Assembly (NCBI GenBank): GCA_024138015.1 | Contig: JAMXBB010000012.1 | Coordinates: 16,974,634 to 17,038,633 of the forward strand | Source of the DNA: Lumnitzera littorea | Taxonomy: Eukaryota; Streptophyta; Magnoliopsida; Myrtales; Combretaceae | DNA: 64,000 nt | Direction: 5' to 3' | Shown: one piece after another, positions 1 through 11,619 of the stretch | Layout of the letters: every line of letters starts with the position of its first letter | Position numbering within the stretch: the stretch's first letter is position 1 | Notes under the pieces: generated by a model | Told to the model about the DNA's origin: nothing | Database searches by the model: none | The model's input: only the letters and a program-made list of their open reading frames with translations | Position numbers and translations under genes: made by a program

Positions 1-705
1 CAGTTACAGTTTTGCTATGATTACTTGCAAACTCAAAATTTGAGCTAACGGTTTTAATAGCCCAAAAAGCTTTGTGTTTGATCTCCACTAGGAGATGATA
101 TGCTTTTTTGTACACAAGTCTATACAAAGTGGTTCCAATTGGTATTTTATATGCTGTCCTATGGGCGTAAGGAGCATTATGTAACTTATCTAACCAGTTC
201 TTCTTGTGATGCTCTAATATCTTTTCTAAGATTCTCTGTAAATCCCTATTGGCCACTTATCTGTAGATGATACGGAATCGCTATCTAATGAATTACACCA
301 TAACACTTCAATACTTTATTGAACTGAGCATTACAAAAGTATGTACCCTTATCACTAATTATCGCTTTGGGCGTGCCAAATCAAGAAAATAATTTTTTCA
401 AGAATTTAGTGACTACTCTAGCATCATTAGTGGGTAGGGCTTGAGCCTCAACCTACTTAGAAACATAATCTATAACCATTAAAAGGTATTTATTCCCATT
501 TAAGTTTAGGAATGGGCCCATAAAGTCTATGCCCTACACATAAAAAATTTTCACATATCAAGATGGGGTTTTGGGGCATCTCATCTTTTTGAGAGATGTT
601 ACCTGAATTTTGATAGCTTTCACAAAGCTCAATAAACTTCTGAGTATCCTTGAAGATAGTAGGCTAATAAAATCCTACTTTTAAGATCTTATGAACTGTA
701 TGGTT
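1..705 (-). pseudogene. Athila/Tat integrase remnant (zinc finger, core and C-terminal part)
   Basis: Minus-strand translation gives, in order, HTVHKILKVGFYWPTIF (end of the HHCC zinc-binding region, with the CxxC altered to CESY), MPQNPI, GIDFMGPF (start of the DDE core), KYLLMVIDYVSK followed by a stop where Trp is usual, and further down YAHRTAYKIPIGTTLYRL and EIKHKAFWAIK, the conserved stretch after the catalytic core. Integrase would join the element cDNA to the chromosome. Stops and frameshifts make this copy non-functional. The reading frame resumes on the far side of the 706-3597 insertion, where GGHHHAN ends at about 3603. The C-terminus is cut by the window edge. Confidence 0.85.
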
Positions 706-3597
706 TGTTACGCCCCGAAGTCGCGAAGTCGCAACAGTCCCGCCGTGTAAACCATTCTATGATAGAAACTGGCCTCACAGTTCCTACCATAGAGATAATC
801 TACACAAGGCGTCGACGACCACTTGCTTTGAAGTAAACAGTTCGATTAAAGATTATACTACAAATATGATAAGTAACTCAAATTACTATTAAACATAGAT
901 AATCATATAAATAAGTCCACAGAGCTTCCCAGGAAGATTTACATAATAACTACAGTTTACTAATTTACAGAATAACTAACAGTCTTCATCCTTTAACTAC
1001 AAGGTTAGTCTGGTTACACATTAAGCTAAATAACTTGATCCTCACACCCCTGACTTCAAAAAGACTAACCTCTGGATAATTGTAAGGCGGCATGGTACTT
1101 GAAGAGATTACAAATCAGAACCTGCAAAAGGATCTATAAGGGTATGAGCAACTTCAGCTCAGTAAGTTGAATTGGAGACTCGTGAATGCATACAAGCACA
1201 AACAGGGTTATCAAACAATTATTTTCATGCAATGCAACAATCAAGTGTCATCGCACAACGTAGTCCGGTCCGTTGTGAAATCAGAGAAATTTCACCCGCT
1301 CCGATCCGGGTTGAGGAGTTCCATGTTATGCAGCAGCTCACAACCAAACCCAGGCTTGTGCAATGGAGACCTCGCTCCTCCCGCGACTACCTTCGAACCA
1401 TTGACTTCACCCCCGCCGCGACCTCCTCTCCTGTCACTTAGTTCGACTGAGGATGAAGAAGGGACCATTTTGCAATCCTGTGCTATCCCTTTCGAAGGGG
1501 TCGGTATTTGGTTGGAGAGTCCTATGATCCCCTAACGGGTTGCAATGCATGACGTTTTCGGTTATTATGGTCAACTAAGATTAAATTCCGGTTAAGGTTT
1601 ACAAACAAGTTCATACCAATTAAATCAGTCACAAAATCACTCACAGCACAAATTCCAGCACGAATTCAGATACATCAAACACATGCGCAAACTACTTACA
1701 ATCACAAGCATATACAAGCCTAAGTCTCCGAGCACTACAAAACTAGTACTCTATTACAATAAGCAATAACCCAACTTACTTGAATTTACTCGATCGCTCG
1801 ATCCTCAAATTGCGAGCTGATTTGTTTCTGGGTGTCCTATAATGCAAAGAGGTCCTTTTAGTCTTATTTTTATGGATTCTTATTCTAATTTATAATGTAA
1901 CTCATTTTCCTCATGTATACCTACAACGTATTAATAATTCGTTGTATTTTATTTCGGGGTTCGGCTCCTAAACTAGACTCTGGTTTTAATTCCTAAGTCG
2001 TAATTAGGCTCGAATCCCAATGTGACATTAATCACCTTATGCTCGGGTATTCAAATATCTTATTGGGTCGTAATTTTGGTATTCTAACTATTCGGTACAC
2101 ACTAACCCTAATTGGGATATCGGATTTATTCCCGATGTGTAAAAATCTTACATTTTAAGATATTTACTTAAAATTAAATATTAATTCCGATTTATTATTT
2201 TTCTGATTTCAATTATAATATTATCTAAATAACTTTATTTTTTTAAATTTTGTAATTTATATTTTCACATATTCCTAATTTCTCATATTCTTTACCTAAT
2301 TACCCATAATTAGTACCTAAAAGCTAGGATTAGGGTTCCACTGCAGAGATTAACTTCCTTAATCATCTAATCAAGATCCAAATCAGTAATTAACATCCTA
2401 ATTACCTAATTAATCCCAAATCACCCAATTTTACCATCATTTTAGGGCTAAAAATTAACTTAAAATTTTCGAAAATTAATTTAAAAAAAAGGGCTTCATA
2501 GCACTGTTCTAAATCATATGAGAATCCTACAGAAAAATTTTGAGCCCCAAACTACATCCCTAAGCCTATTTAATTTCCGGTTTAATCATGCTCGGTTTTG
2601 ATCAATTTCTTAAGAACCCTATATTTCCAGACATAATTAAACTAAATCAATATTTTTCCCTAAATCTACATACAATAAAACCTCAGAATAACAAGTTTCA
2701 TAATTTTCTAGGCAAAATAACTAATTTTACAAAATTATACAAAAATCGGGATGAGTAAATGACTAACCGGTTCAAGGATTTCTGGCCGTCCAAACCCGGT
2801 CCAAGGCTGTCGGCCGGTCCAGACGCTGGTCCTAGGGTAGGGTGGTGGTGGTGGTTCGGTCCCAGGTGGTGGTGGGTGGTGGTTCTAGTTCACCTTGCTA
2901 ATCTGCATAGTTTTTTTTTTCTGAAATTTCTCTCGATTTTTCTTGTGTTTCGATTTTTCTCAGATTACAAACTGCCCAAATGTCTTCTGTGAATTTTTTC
3001 CTTATTTATAGACAAACATAGTAATTAATGTGCATTAATTTGATGTGATTTTGTCCATTTCCTTGATTTTAGGCTTTTAGTTTGGCAAAATCTTATTGGC
3101 TAATTTTTTTTTCTTTTCAGCCACGACCTGATCTGGTTGCAGACCTCTCCTTCTGATTTTTTTTCTGATTTTTTTATAATTATTTTGTATTTTTCTTTAA
3201 TTATTTACTTAATTTTCAGCCTATTTTAGCAATTACGCGTATTTTTATCTACATGTAAATACATGTAGGGTACACGTGAACATTCCTAAATATTATTTTG
3301 GTCATTCTAAAATTTTTAGTATACATATAATCTATTTATGCTAATTTATTAGTTATTATATTACACTTTTTGCATTTTCGGTAATTAGCAGTTATTATGC
3401 TTAAATTTGAAAATTTTATAATCTCCTATTTTACTACTTACTTTCTTAAATTTAAGTTTACAGGGTCAGTTTTACTGGTATTTTGCTAAATAGTTTATAA
3501 ATTGGGTTTGATCGGATCCTTTAGCCGATCGTCCTAAACCTTGGGTTTTAAGTTCAAACCTATGGTTACTTGGCTTGGCTTGGCTTTAGGGCTTACA
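706..3597 (+). mobile_element. LTR-like element (probable solo LTR), family A copy 1, inside Athila integrase
   Basis: The element begins TGTTACGCCCCG and ends GGGCTTACA, so it has the TG...CA ends of an LTR. It is flanked by the 5-bp direct repeat TGGTT (701-705 and 3598-3602). Removing the element and one repeat rejoins the Athila integrase reading frame (GGHHHAN followed by HTVHKIL), so both borders are supported by sequence and by the target. It has no gag, pol, PBS or second LTR, so I call it a solo LTR of about 2.9 kb. It shares its start, a CCCGCCGTGTAAAC block, an ACCTGCAAAA block and a GC-richer patch (about 1210-1480) with 23015-26540. TGTNACG..CCC starts on long LTRs resemble Tekay/Del chromoviruses, but that assignment is from memory. 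The sequence after about 2890 is T-rich and low in complexity. Confidence 0.8.
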
Positions 3598-3602
3598 TGG
3601 TT

Positions 3603-5520
3603 GGCATGGTGATGTCCTCCAATTTGCCCTACATGGTAATGCTTAAGTATTTTCCATCCCTCAAGGTATGAAACATACCTTCAAATCATATGATCTATAC
3701 ATACTTGAAAAAGATAAGGGTTTTTCCAAAAGTAATATTTCAAATTAGAGAAGAATTTCTTCTTCTGCTGATGTGAAAGTCCCTTGGGAAGAATTTTGGC
3801 AACTAAATAATTTGCAAATTCAATAAACTATGGAATGCCAAAATCAACTACCTTATTGATAGTGTGTAACCGTTCTTTAGGAAACTTGTCATTAATCTTA
3901 CGCTCCATCAACTTTTTCATATTCAGATTCTCTAACCTTGACAAGTGATATGCCGCTAAGTTTTCTATGCCCTTCTTGTCCCGAATCTTTGTATCAAATC
4001 CTAAAGGAGTAAGATCTACTTGATTAAGTGTAGCTTGGCATCCATCTTGGTCAACAAGTACCTAAGAGCAGAGTGGTTAGTATAAATGATTACTTTAGAA
4101 AAAATCAAATAAGAAAGGAATTTATCGAAAGCAAAGACAACAGCCAACAATTATTTTTCAATTGTTGTATAATTTTCTTAAGCTTTAGTTAAAGTTTTGC
4201 TGGCATAGTAAATGGGTTGGAAGTATTTATCCTTTCTTTGACTGAAGACAACTCCCACCGCATAGTTGTTGCATCGCTCATTAACTCAAAAGGGAGGTTT
4301 AGATTGGGAGCCACTATTATTGGAGTGTTAGTGAGCTTATCCTTAAGGGTGTTGAATGCATCCATGCATTCTTAGGAAAATTCAAAGGGAACGTCCTTCT
4401 CTAGTAATCGAGTTAAGGGTCTGACAATCTTAGAGAAGACCTTGATAAATCGCCTATAAAACTCTACATGACCAAGAAAACTTCTGATTGCCTTCACTAA
4501 AGTTGAGGTTGATAGCTTGGCAATTGTGTCAATCTTCACATTATTACGTCAATACCCTTTCTTGAAATTTTGTGCCTGAGAACAATGCCTTCTTGAACTA
4601 TGAAGTGACATTTTTCCTAATTAAGAACCAAGTTGGTTTATTCACACCATATTAGGACCTTCTCTAAATTTTGAAAGCAACGCTCGAATAAGTCCTCGAA
4701 CACCGAAAAATCATCTATGAAGACTTCCATAATATCCTCGACTAAGTCTTAAAAAATGGCCATCATGTACCTTTGAAAAGTAGTTGGTGCATTATGGAGG
4801 TTGAATGGCATTCACCTATAGGTGAATGTGCCATATGGGCATGTAAATGTGGTCTTTTCTTGATTTTTTAGTGCAATTGGTATTTGAAAATATCTAGATA
4901 AAGTGTCTAAGCAATAGTAATATAGGTGCTCGGCTAGTCTCTTTAACATTTGATCTACAAATGGAAGAGGAAAATGGCCTTTTCGTGTAGCATCATTTAA
5001 CTTTTGGTAATCGGTGCACACATGCCAACCAGTCATTGTCTTCATAGGAATTAGCTCAATCTTTTCATTAGGAACAACTGTCATGCCACCCTTCTTCGGG
5101 ACTACTTGAACTTGACTTACCCATGTATTGTCAAATATGAGATATATCATCCTTGCGTCTAGTAACTTAATTGCCTTTGCCTTAACCACTTCTTTCATAT
5201 TTAGGTTAAGCTATTGTTAGAGTTGCACCACTGGTTTATGATTCTCCTCTATCAAAATTTTATGGGTGCAAAAAGAGGGACTTACCCCCTTGATGTTTGA
5301 AATTTTCCATGCCAATGCCTTCTTATGCTTCCTTAAAACTTCCAAAAGCTTATCCTTCTCGTCTTCTCTTAAATCTGAGGTGATTATCACTGGTAACTTC
5401 TAATCCTTCTCTAAGAAAGCATATTCTAAGTAGTTTGGTAGCAACTTCAACTCAAATACCGGTGGGTTTTCGATTGAGGGCTTCAACCTTGTCTCCTTTT
5501 CCCTCTTAATTTGTTCAAAC
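3603..5520 (-). pseudogene. Athila/Tat reverse transcriptase and RNase H remnant
   Basis: On the minus strand from 5520, KPSIENPPVFELKLLPNYLE is the conserved pre-RT segment. It is followed by LREDEKDKLLEVLRKHKKA and then RT. The longest open stretch is 5198-4812 (128 codons), with KKGGMTVVPNEK, GWHVCTDYQKLNDATRK and HFPLPFVDQML. The catalytic motif reads FIDD (usual form F/Y-x-DD) near 4710-4725. FLGHVEFYRRFI follows near 4440-4480, then a degraded RNase H, and NLAAYHLSRLENLNMKKLME just before the region leading to integrase. Stops interrupt it in many places. The block ends exactly at the chromovirus border on the right and at the 706-3597 border on the left. Confidence 0.87.
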
Positions 5521-6751
5521 TAGCCAAGACTATGGCCCGATAGAAAGAGCAAGGAAGTTGAGGAAGGAGGCGAGTCGTTTATACCTTCAGAGACCTTATC
5601 TAGATCTACCTTAGTAAGGAACGCTTCCTTGGCAAGAGGAAAAACAAACTATCCCCTAAAGCAGATAGACCTTACAAGATCCTTAGGTATATTAATGACA
5701 ACACCTATGAGGTTAAGTTGCTAAAGGTCTACAACATATTTACCACATTCAACGTCGCCGACCTGACCCCCTATGTGCCTGACATCAATGAAGATCAAGA
5801 TTTGAGGGAAAATCTTCAAACCCTAGGGCGCTAATAGGTTACCAACCTCTGGCCTACTTATTTGCGTATGCCTCAGAGGCGTTTAGTCTCTCACTTGAAG
5901 AATTCTCTCTTGTTAACCTGCCAATGACGAGAAACTGTACATAAAAGAAAGGTAGTTGAATTCTTTTAGTGCTTTGGATGGTTACACCCTGCTCTATTCT
6001 CTCTCTTGTGTTGAGGTCGACTATTCTCTTGCCAAGGGCTCTTTGGACCTCCAACTGTCGAGAGCTTCTTGCCGAGTGACGGGACATAGGCTCCTTCTAG
6101 CCAAGTACTTCTCTACTGACCTCCTACTAATACTTACTGCATCCCTTTCTTGTCTTGGCAGTCCTTAATGCCACCACATCTTGATTCCACTTAGCTGTTG
6201 TACCTAGAAAATCTTTGTACATAACTAATGTTGCATTGTGACCTGTTGCTTTTGCCCGATACTGTACTATTTTTCCCCTTTTGTCATTTGTCGTTTGTCC
6301 TTTTTACCCCTTTTTGTATGTACTAGGAATCCTTTTCATGAATACCTTTTTGTAATTTTCTTTATTTGTAATGTTACCTTAAGGACTTACCATAAATAGT
6401 CCCTTCTCTTTGTAGCTGAAATCATCTTACATTCCTTACAGATATTGAATATTCTTGGTCCTTGTGACATATCCCTCTCTAAGTCCCTTTTATACGCTTT
6501 TATCTAGTCTTGCCGAGTAGCTTAAGATTAGTAGTGAGTGGATCTTGGCATCAGCTTGTGCGTTAAATTAAGTGAGGTACTAAGTTGTGTTGTGTTCGTA
6601 GGTAAGTCATATCCTCTAAGTAGCTTCACATCAGTTACTGCATTTAGTTTGCCGACCTTTCCATTTTATTTTCTTCGTTACTTTGAAGGACCTATTTGGT
6701 ACTCTTTTCCTGTGGTAAGCCGTAGTGATGACTGAGCTTCTAGGCACATCA
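5521..6751 (+). repeat. 5' LTR of the CRM-like element
   Basis: Starts TAGCCAAGACTA (TGGCTAAGACTG in the other LTR, so the TG end has mutated) and ends CACATCA. The first ~315 bases still translate as the integrase C-terminus: INDNTYEVKLL, then FNVADLTPYVP, then EDQDLRENLQTLG ending in stops. A TATA-like CATAAATAG lies near 6390, ahead of a pyrimidine-rich stretch, a plausible retroelement promoter. The region 5854-6168 contains short open frames on both strands that are chance ORFs in the LTR. Confidence 0.8.
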
Positions 6752-7289
6752 TATAATTCCTAATAACAGAGCTTAAGGTTGTGACCAAGAGCTGTGTTGT
6801 GATAGTTCCTACTAGTTTGCTATTTGATATACTCTATTTTCATTTAGAAGAACGAAGTAAGTTCACAGTTCATTGTTCGGTTGGTATTTTCTGTGTACAT
6901 AAGAGTTTCTTATGTGAAGAGTATTTTCTGAAACTTCATTTTGAGAATGTTGAACCTTAGTGTTTAGGGAGAAATTACAATGCTAAGAGCGATGCTCATG
7001 GTTGTTGCTATGTTACCCAACAAAAACCACATACTACTGGTGAGTAGATACAGGACCTTGCTGCTATTGTGGCCAATCTAATTGTCTCGATACAAAGGGT
7101 CTTAGAGATTAGGCTGTGAGAGAGCGTTGTCATTGAATAGGGCTGAGAAATGGGAGATAAGCTGAGCCGATAGATGAATGGGCAGTAAGCACTACCTTGT
7201 TGTATCGATAGAGTTGTGAGAAGGAGACTTAAAATGGATGAAGTCGAGGAGTATGAGTAGGAGGAGCAATATGTTGGCATAGAAGAATG
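6752..7289 (+). other. PBS-like site and leader of the CRM-like element
   Basis: Immediately after the 5' LTR the sequence AATAACAGAGCTTAAG (about 6763-6778) resembles the usual plant PBS TGGTAACAGAGC, complementary to initiator tRNA-Met, with changes. The rest of the stretch is leader and the degraded start of gag; the N-terminal part is too broken to assign a start codon. Confidence 0.5.
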
Positions 7290-8233
7290 TGAGCTTAGAG
7301 CTCCTGGGGGAGCTGAGCATCTTTAAGTACATATTCTAAGCTTTAATGGGTCTGGTAGTGCTGATGACTGCTTAGGCTGGGAAGAGAAGATTGAAAAGAT
7401 CTTTAACTTTTATGACTATGAAGATGTTGTTTGTATTCAAGTGGTTGCATTGGAATTTTCTAGATATACAGTAATGTGGTGGAAGAAGTTGTAGAATGTT
7501 TGCTTGAGAGCTCAACAAGAAGTTCGAATGTGGAATGAAATGAAAAGAGCTCTGAGAAGTAAGTTCATTCCTGAACATTATAAACAAGACACTTTCCGAT
7601 GTCTTTAAGACTTGAGATAAGGTAACAGATCAGTGGATGACTATGCTCGAGAGTTTTAGTTACTCATGATCTGACATGATGTTGTCGAGCCTAAGACACA
7701 AACTATAGTACAGTTTATTTCTGGGCTAAGAACTGAGATTGGTAACATAGTGGAGCTATAGTGTCTTGTGACTCTAGATGATGCCATAAAGGCAACATAG
7801 AGAGTTGAAAGGTAGAGGTAGAACCATATTAGCTGAATGTCGAGTAGCCGACCTATACTGTCAAACAGGAACGGCATGCCGAGTTAACCTAGAAATGATC
7901 GAACACCAAGTAGTTCTGAAGTAGACCGTCGAGGATAGGTGCCAAACAAACTTAAAGAGGGCCAAGGTAGAGGCAAGGCTGAGGAGACTGAGGTACGAAG
8001 GGACTAAGGTTAAAGCTTAAGAAGAAAGACCCAAGAGATCAAGTGCTTTAAATATCTCGGTTATGGGCATGTAGTTAGTAAATGTCCGAACTGCTGAGTC
8101 ATGATTATAAAGGGAGACAAGTTACAACTTGAAATAGAGAGTGCAAGTGAAGGAGAGGAAGAGATAGGAGTTAGACAGATGTTGGGAGAGTTTCAAGAAG
8201 ACCTCGATGCGTTAATACCACCTGAAAAGATAC
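7290..8233 (+). pseudogene. Gag remnant of the CRM-like element (retrotransposon gag domain plus zinc knuckle)
   Basis: Plus-strand translation gives FNGSGSADDCLGWEEKIEKI, VALEFSRYTVMWWKKL then stop, VRMWNEMKRALRSKFIPEHY, a broken RSVDDYAREF, and VQFISGLRTEIGNIVEL. These are the conserved steps of the plant gypsy Gag domain, which forms the virus-like particle. A damaged zinc knuckle follows near 8040-8090 (CFKYLGYGHVVSKCPN; the second Cys is Tyr). The segment ends with DLDALIPPEKIL, where the 8234-10955 insertion starts. Several in-frame stops show it is dead. Confidence 0.82.
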
Positions 8234-10955
8234 TTTAGACACCCAATTTTTGCCCCATTTATTTTTATTTTTATTTTTTTATATAGGCCTAAATTAAGAA
8301 AAACACAAAAAATAGGAAATTAAAGAAAATAAAAAAAAATTAAGAAATTTAGAAAAAATAAGAATTATAGAAAAATACAAAAAAATTCAAAATTAAGAAA
8401 AAACACAAAAAATAAGAAATTTTAGAAAGAAACCCTAAAAGTTAAAAAGTTTAGAAAATAAAGTTTAAAAAATTTAGAAAATTGAAAAATTATAAAAAAA
8501 TTAGAAAAGTTGAAAAAATAAAATATTTTTGAAAATAACATTTCATTAGGATAGATTTTTTATTTTTAAATTAGATTTAGAAATTGGGTCGTAGAACCTA
8601 AGCTTAGGTTTTAATTTAGCCCAAGCTGATTAAGTCTATGTGTACAATTTAATTGTACATATCAAGGCACAATGGTTAACACATTGACCTGGTTTGGGTA
8701 GTGAGTGTGAAATCTTGGATTCGAATCTTAGCAAAGGTAGGGAGGTATGTTTTATTTTTTGTTAACTAGCAAGCTGCCACGTGTCGGGATCTCATTGTGC
8801 CATATGTTCTGATACGTAACATCGTAGGATTAGACGACCTTGCTGACGTGGCACTATGTGGCATCCATGTTCGCACCACATCAGTTGCCACGTGATGATA
8901 CGTGGCAGGTTGGGGTTGGTCAAAATTGGCTGACATGATGCCATGTCAGCATTACGTTAGTACTTTCTTTCTCTTCCCATTAGTTTTCCCCATTTTTCTC
9001 TCGATTTTCCTCTTTTTTCCTTCTTAAGAATAGCCCACTCCCCTCACTTTGGCTTCAATTTTCACACAGATTTCATACACTAGTGTCCAAATTCTTGCTT
9101 TGATTTTGTTTACTGCGTAGCATACTGTAAGTTGGACCCATTAATGCGTCCAAATTCGATCAAAAACGAATTCAAATCGAACTCCAAAAAAATGGAAAAA
9201 AACTAAAAATATGGAATTCTCCATTAACTCCGATCTAAGCTTTCCTTTGTTTTTGGGCTAGTTTCAAGTATATAAAGGGTATCGAGGGTGATCATAGAAT
9301 ATACACAACCGCATACAATCAAGAAAATCACTCATAAATCCTCACTCTTTCTTTAGCAACTGCAACTCTCTCTTTCTCTCTACTCGACCTTGAGCAAAAA
9401 TGATTGCTTATCGAGCTTCCTTAGCCTCCTAGCTCTCTAACCTGACCACCTCTATGCCTTGTCACAGCCCCTAGCAGCGTCACCAACAACTGCCACCCAA
9501 ACCCTAATTGCCATAGCTACCCCCTCTCGAACCACCACCTTCGAATACCATCGACCTAAACTAGCCACATGGTTGAGCTCCTAGTAACCCTAAACCCCTA
9601 ACCTAATCATTCAATCATACCTAGAAAGCCTTACAGAGCCGAACTACCACCACTACCACCACCTATAACCAACTTCTAAAACACCTCCAAACCATTCCCA
9701 AACACCATGACATCGAGTCTACCCTCTATCTCTAATCTAATACACACAAATCCGTCCTCACCCCCAAAGAATTTAGCTTGAATCCTCACTTATTTGATAC
9801 TACTGAAGTAGAGTTACAGACGCCCTAACTTGATTCGATAACCTAACCCGCGGTCTAACCCAATTGCTTTAACTTGACCCACGTTCTTCTTGGTCCAACC
9901 CTCATCCAATCTGATTTAGTTGTTTTTTTTATATTTATTATTATTATTATTTAATTGTATTTTTGTTATTTTTTTCTTTCCATCTATTCCTCAAATTGTA
10001 AGTATAATTGTAATATCAAAAAAAGAAGAACAAAAAAAAAAAAAAAAAGAAGAGGAAAAAACAGGGAAGAAAGAAAAAAAAAAGTAGTTTATTTAGTTAA
10101 TTATTTATAGTAAAAAGTAAAAATAAATAGAATAAATAAAATAAATAATAATAATAAATAAAAAATAAAAATACAAATAAATAAGTAAATAGAAAGAATA
10201 AAGATTATTATTTCTTTTTGTTGCTTTGAAAATTGACTTTTCAAAAATAAAATAAAAATAAATCAACTATTTTTCAAATTAGGATCATTTAGAATTTCCA
10301 AAAATAAAAACTAATTTAGGACCACTTAGAATCTTTTCTTCAAATGAACTCAAAATGGATAAAACATGTACACTCCGGCAACTTTTAAAAAATTAAAATC
10401 AATCAACCCGCTATATTTTCTATGAACGAACTATAGAAGTTTGATTTTGAATAGCAGGTACGTAGGGACTCGTACGCTTGTATGGGGTGATTTAAAATAC
10501 AGAAAGTTTTATTTTTTCCTCATTTTTTAGATATTTGTGTAAATTGATCAATTTAGTCGCGTGTATCATAATTAGCTATTTTAGAAATAAAAAAAAGGGT
10601 ATATTTGAAAAGTGAAGTTAAATTCAAAGAGTTAAAAAGTAGTACCTATTTAGGTTTAATAAATTAGCCCCCAGATCTAGATTTCTGGTTTTTAAAAAGC
10701 CGTTTTTATAAATTGGTTTTTTAATCAATAAACCTGTAGCTAAGTTATAACTAATCCACCTAATTGGTTATAACTTAATTTTGTTTCTCGACTTCAATCT
10801 GGTGTTGATCCAATACCTCTTCAAATTGAAAAAAATGGTATTCTTTAAACCTTAATTGAAGATTAGTATTAAATGGGTAGGGTTTTGTACTGATTAGTTT
10901 AAAGAAGGCCTAATTGTATAAAAAGAACCGGGAGGGTGAAAATCCAAGCTCGACA
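8234..10955 (+). mobile_element. Probable solo LTR of an unidentified gypsy-like family, nested in the CRM-like element
   Basis: The segment separates Gag (ends 8233) from protease (resumes at about 10960). It starts TTTAGACACCCAATTTTTG and ends CTCGACA; I recognise TGTAGACACCC...GACA as LTR ends in other plants, with the TG changed to TT here. The candidate 5-bp duplications are GATAC (8229-8233) and GATGT (10956-10960), only 3 of 5 matching, so the borders are approximate. A TATATAAAG box at about 9270 sits ahead of a pyrimidine-rich stretch, as expected for an LTR promoter. There are no coding motifs. The interval 9940-10260 is A-rich low-complexity DNA. Confidence 0.6.
8665..8740 (+). repeat. 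tRNA-like (SINE-like) segment with a B-box
   Basis: GGATTCGAATC at 8717-8727 matches a Pol III B-box (GGTTCGANTCC), and ACAATGGTTAACACATTGA lies about 35 bases upstream in the position of an A-box. The stretch reads like a decayed tRNA-derived head. There is no clear poly(A) tail or flanking duplication, so it may be either a SINE fossil inside the LTR or a chance resemblance. Confidence 0.3.
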
Positions 10956-11450
10956 GATGTCGAGTACTATTTTGTTGTATGACAATCTCTTAGTGCTCTT
11001 ATGGTCAACGAGAATGAGCAGAAGGAAAACCTCTTCCATACAAACTGTAGAGTGAATGACAAGCTATGTGCCTTAATCATTGATGGAGGAAGTTACGCTA
11101 ATGTCGTAGTGTAAGGGGTAGTTAAGGCCATGAAATTGCCGACCCTTCCCTACCCTAAGCTATACAAGATTTACTGGCTGAACGAAAAAAGAGGTTTACC
11201 TGTTGTTGAGTAGGTTAGAGTACCGATTACCATTGGTGATAGGTACAAGGATGAAGTGTTGTATGACATCTTTCCTATGTGTACCTCACACATCTTACTT
11301 GGCTGACCCTGGTTGTTTGACTTGAGAGTATTACATGATAGGTATAAGAACATCTACATATTCTAGAAGAACAGGAAGAAGGTTATACTAATCCCTACAA
11401 GTCCTAAGGAAGTGCAGCAGTCACAAGAGAAGGTTATCAATCACTATAAT
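10956..11450 (+). pseudogene. Aspartic protease region of the CRM-like element
   Basis: Plus-strand translation gives NENEQKENLFHTNCRVNDK, LCALIIDGGSYANVV (the active site is normally DxG; D-G-G is the usual chromovirus form), KLPTLPYPKLYKIYWLNEK, and ITIGDRYKDEVLYDIFPM then SHILLG before a stop. This is the typical protease of plant chromoviruses, which cleaves the Gag-Pol precursor. Stops follow LLG and elsewhere, so it is non-functional. The minus-strand open frame at 11171-11353 is only its shadow. Confidence 0.83.
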
Positions 11451-11619
11451 GGAAGTCCTTAGTGATTTCCCAAGCTTAATTTGCCTAAGAAGTTAAGGTT
11501 GAGGAGCGTATGCTCCTTTTACTCAAGAAACTTTTAGAGTTGAGGGAAGCCAAGGGCTTACTTACCGAAGTGCAAATAATACTATAGTAGTATGTTGACT
11601 TATTTCCTATCGAGATGCT

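Noticed and set aside
1172..1441. Open frame of 89 codons overlapping a 122-codon frame.
   Set aside because: Both lie inside an LTR-like element and have no recognisable domain; only the frame-preservation question is kept as a finding.
8665..8740. A functional tRNA gene.
   Set aside because: Only the B-box is convincing; no acceptor stem or cloverleaf could be drawn.
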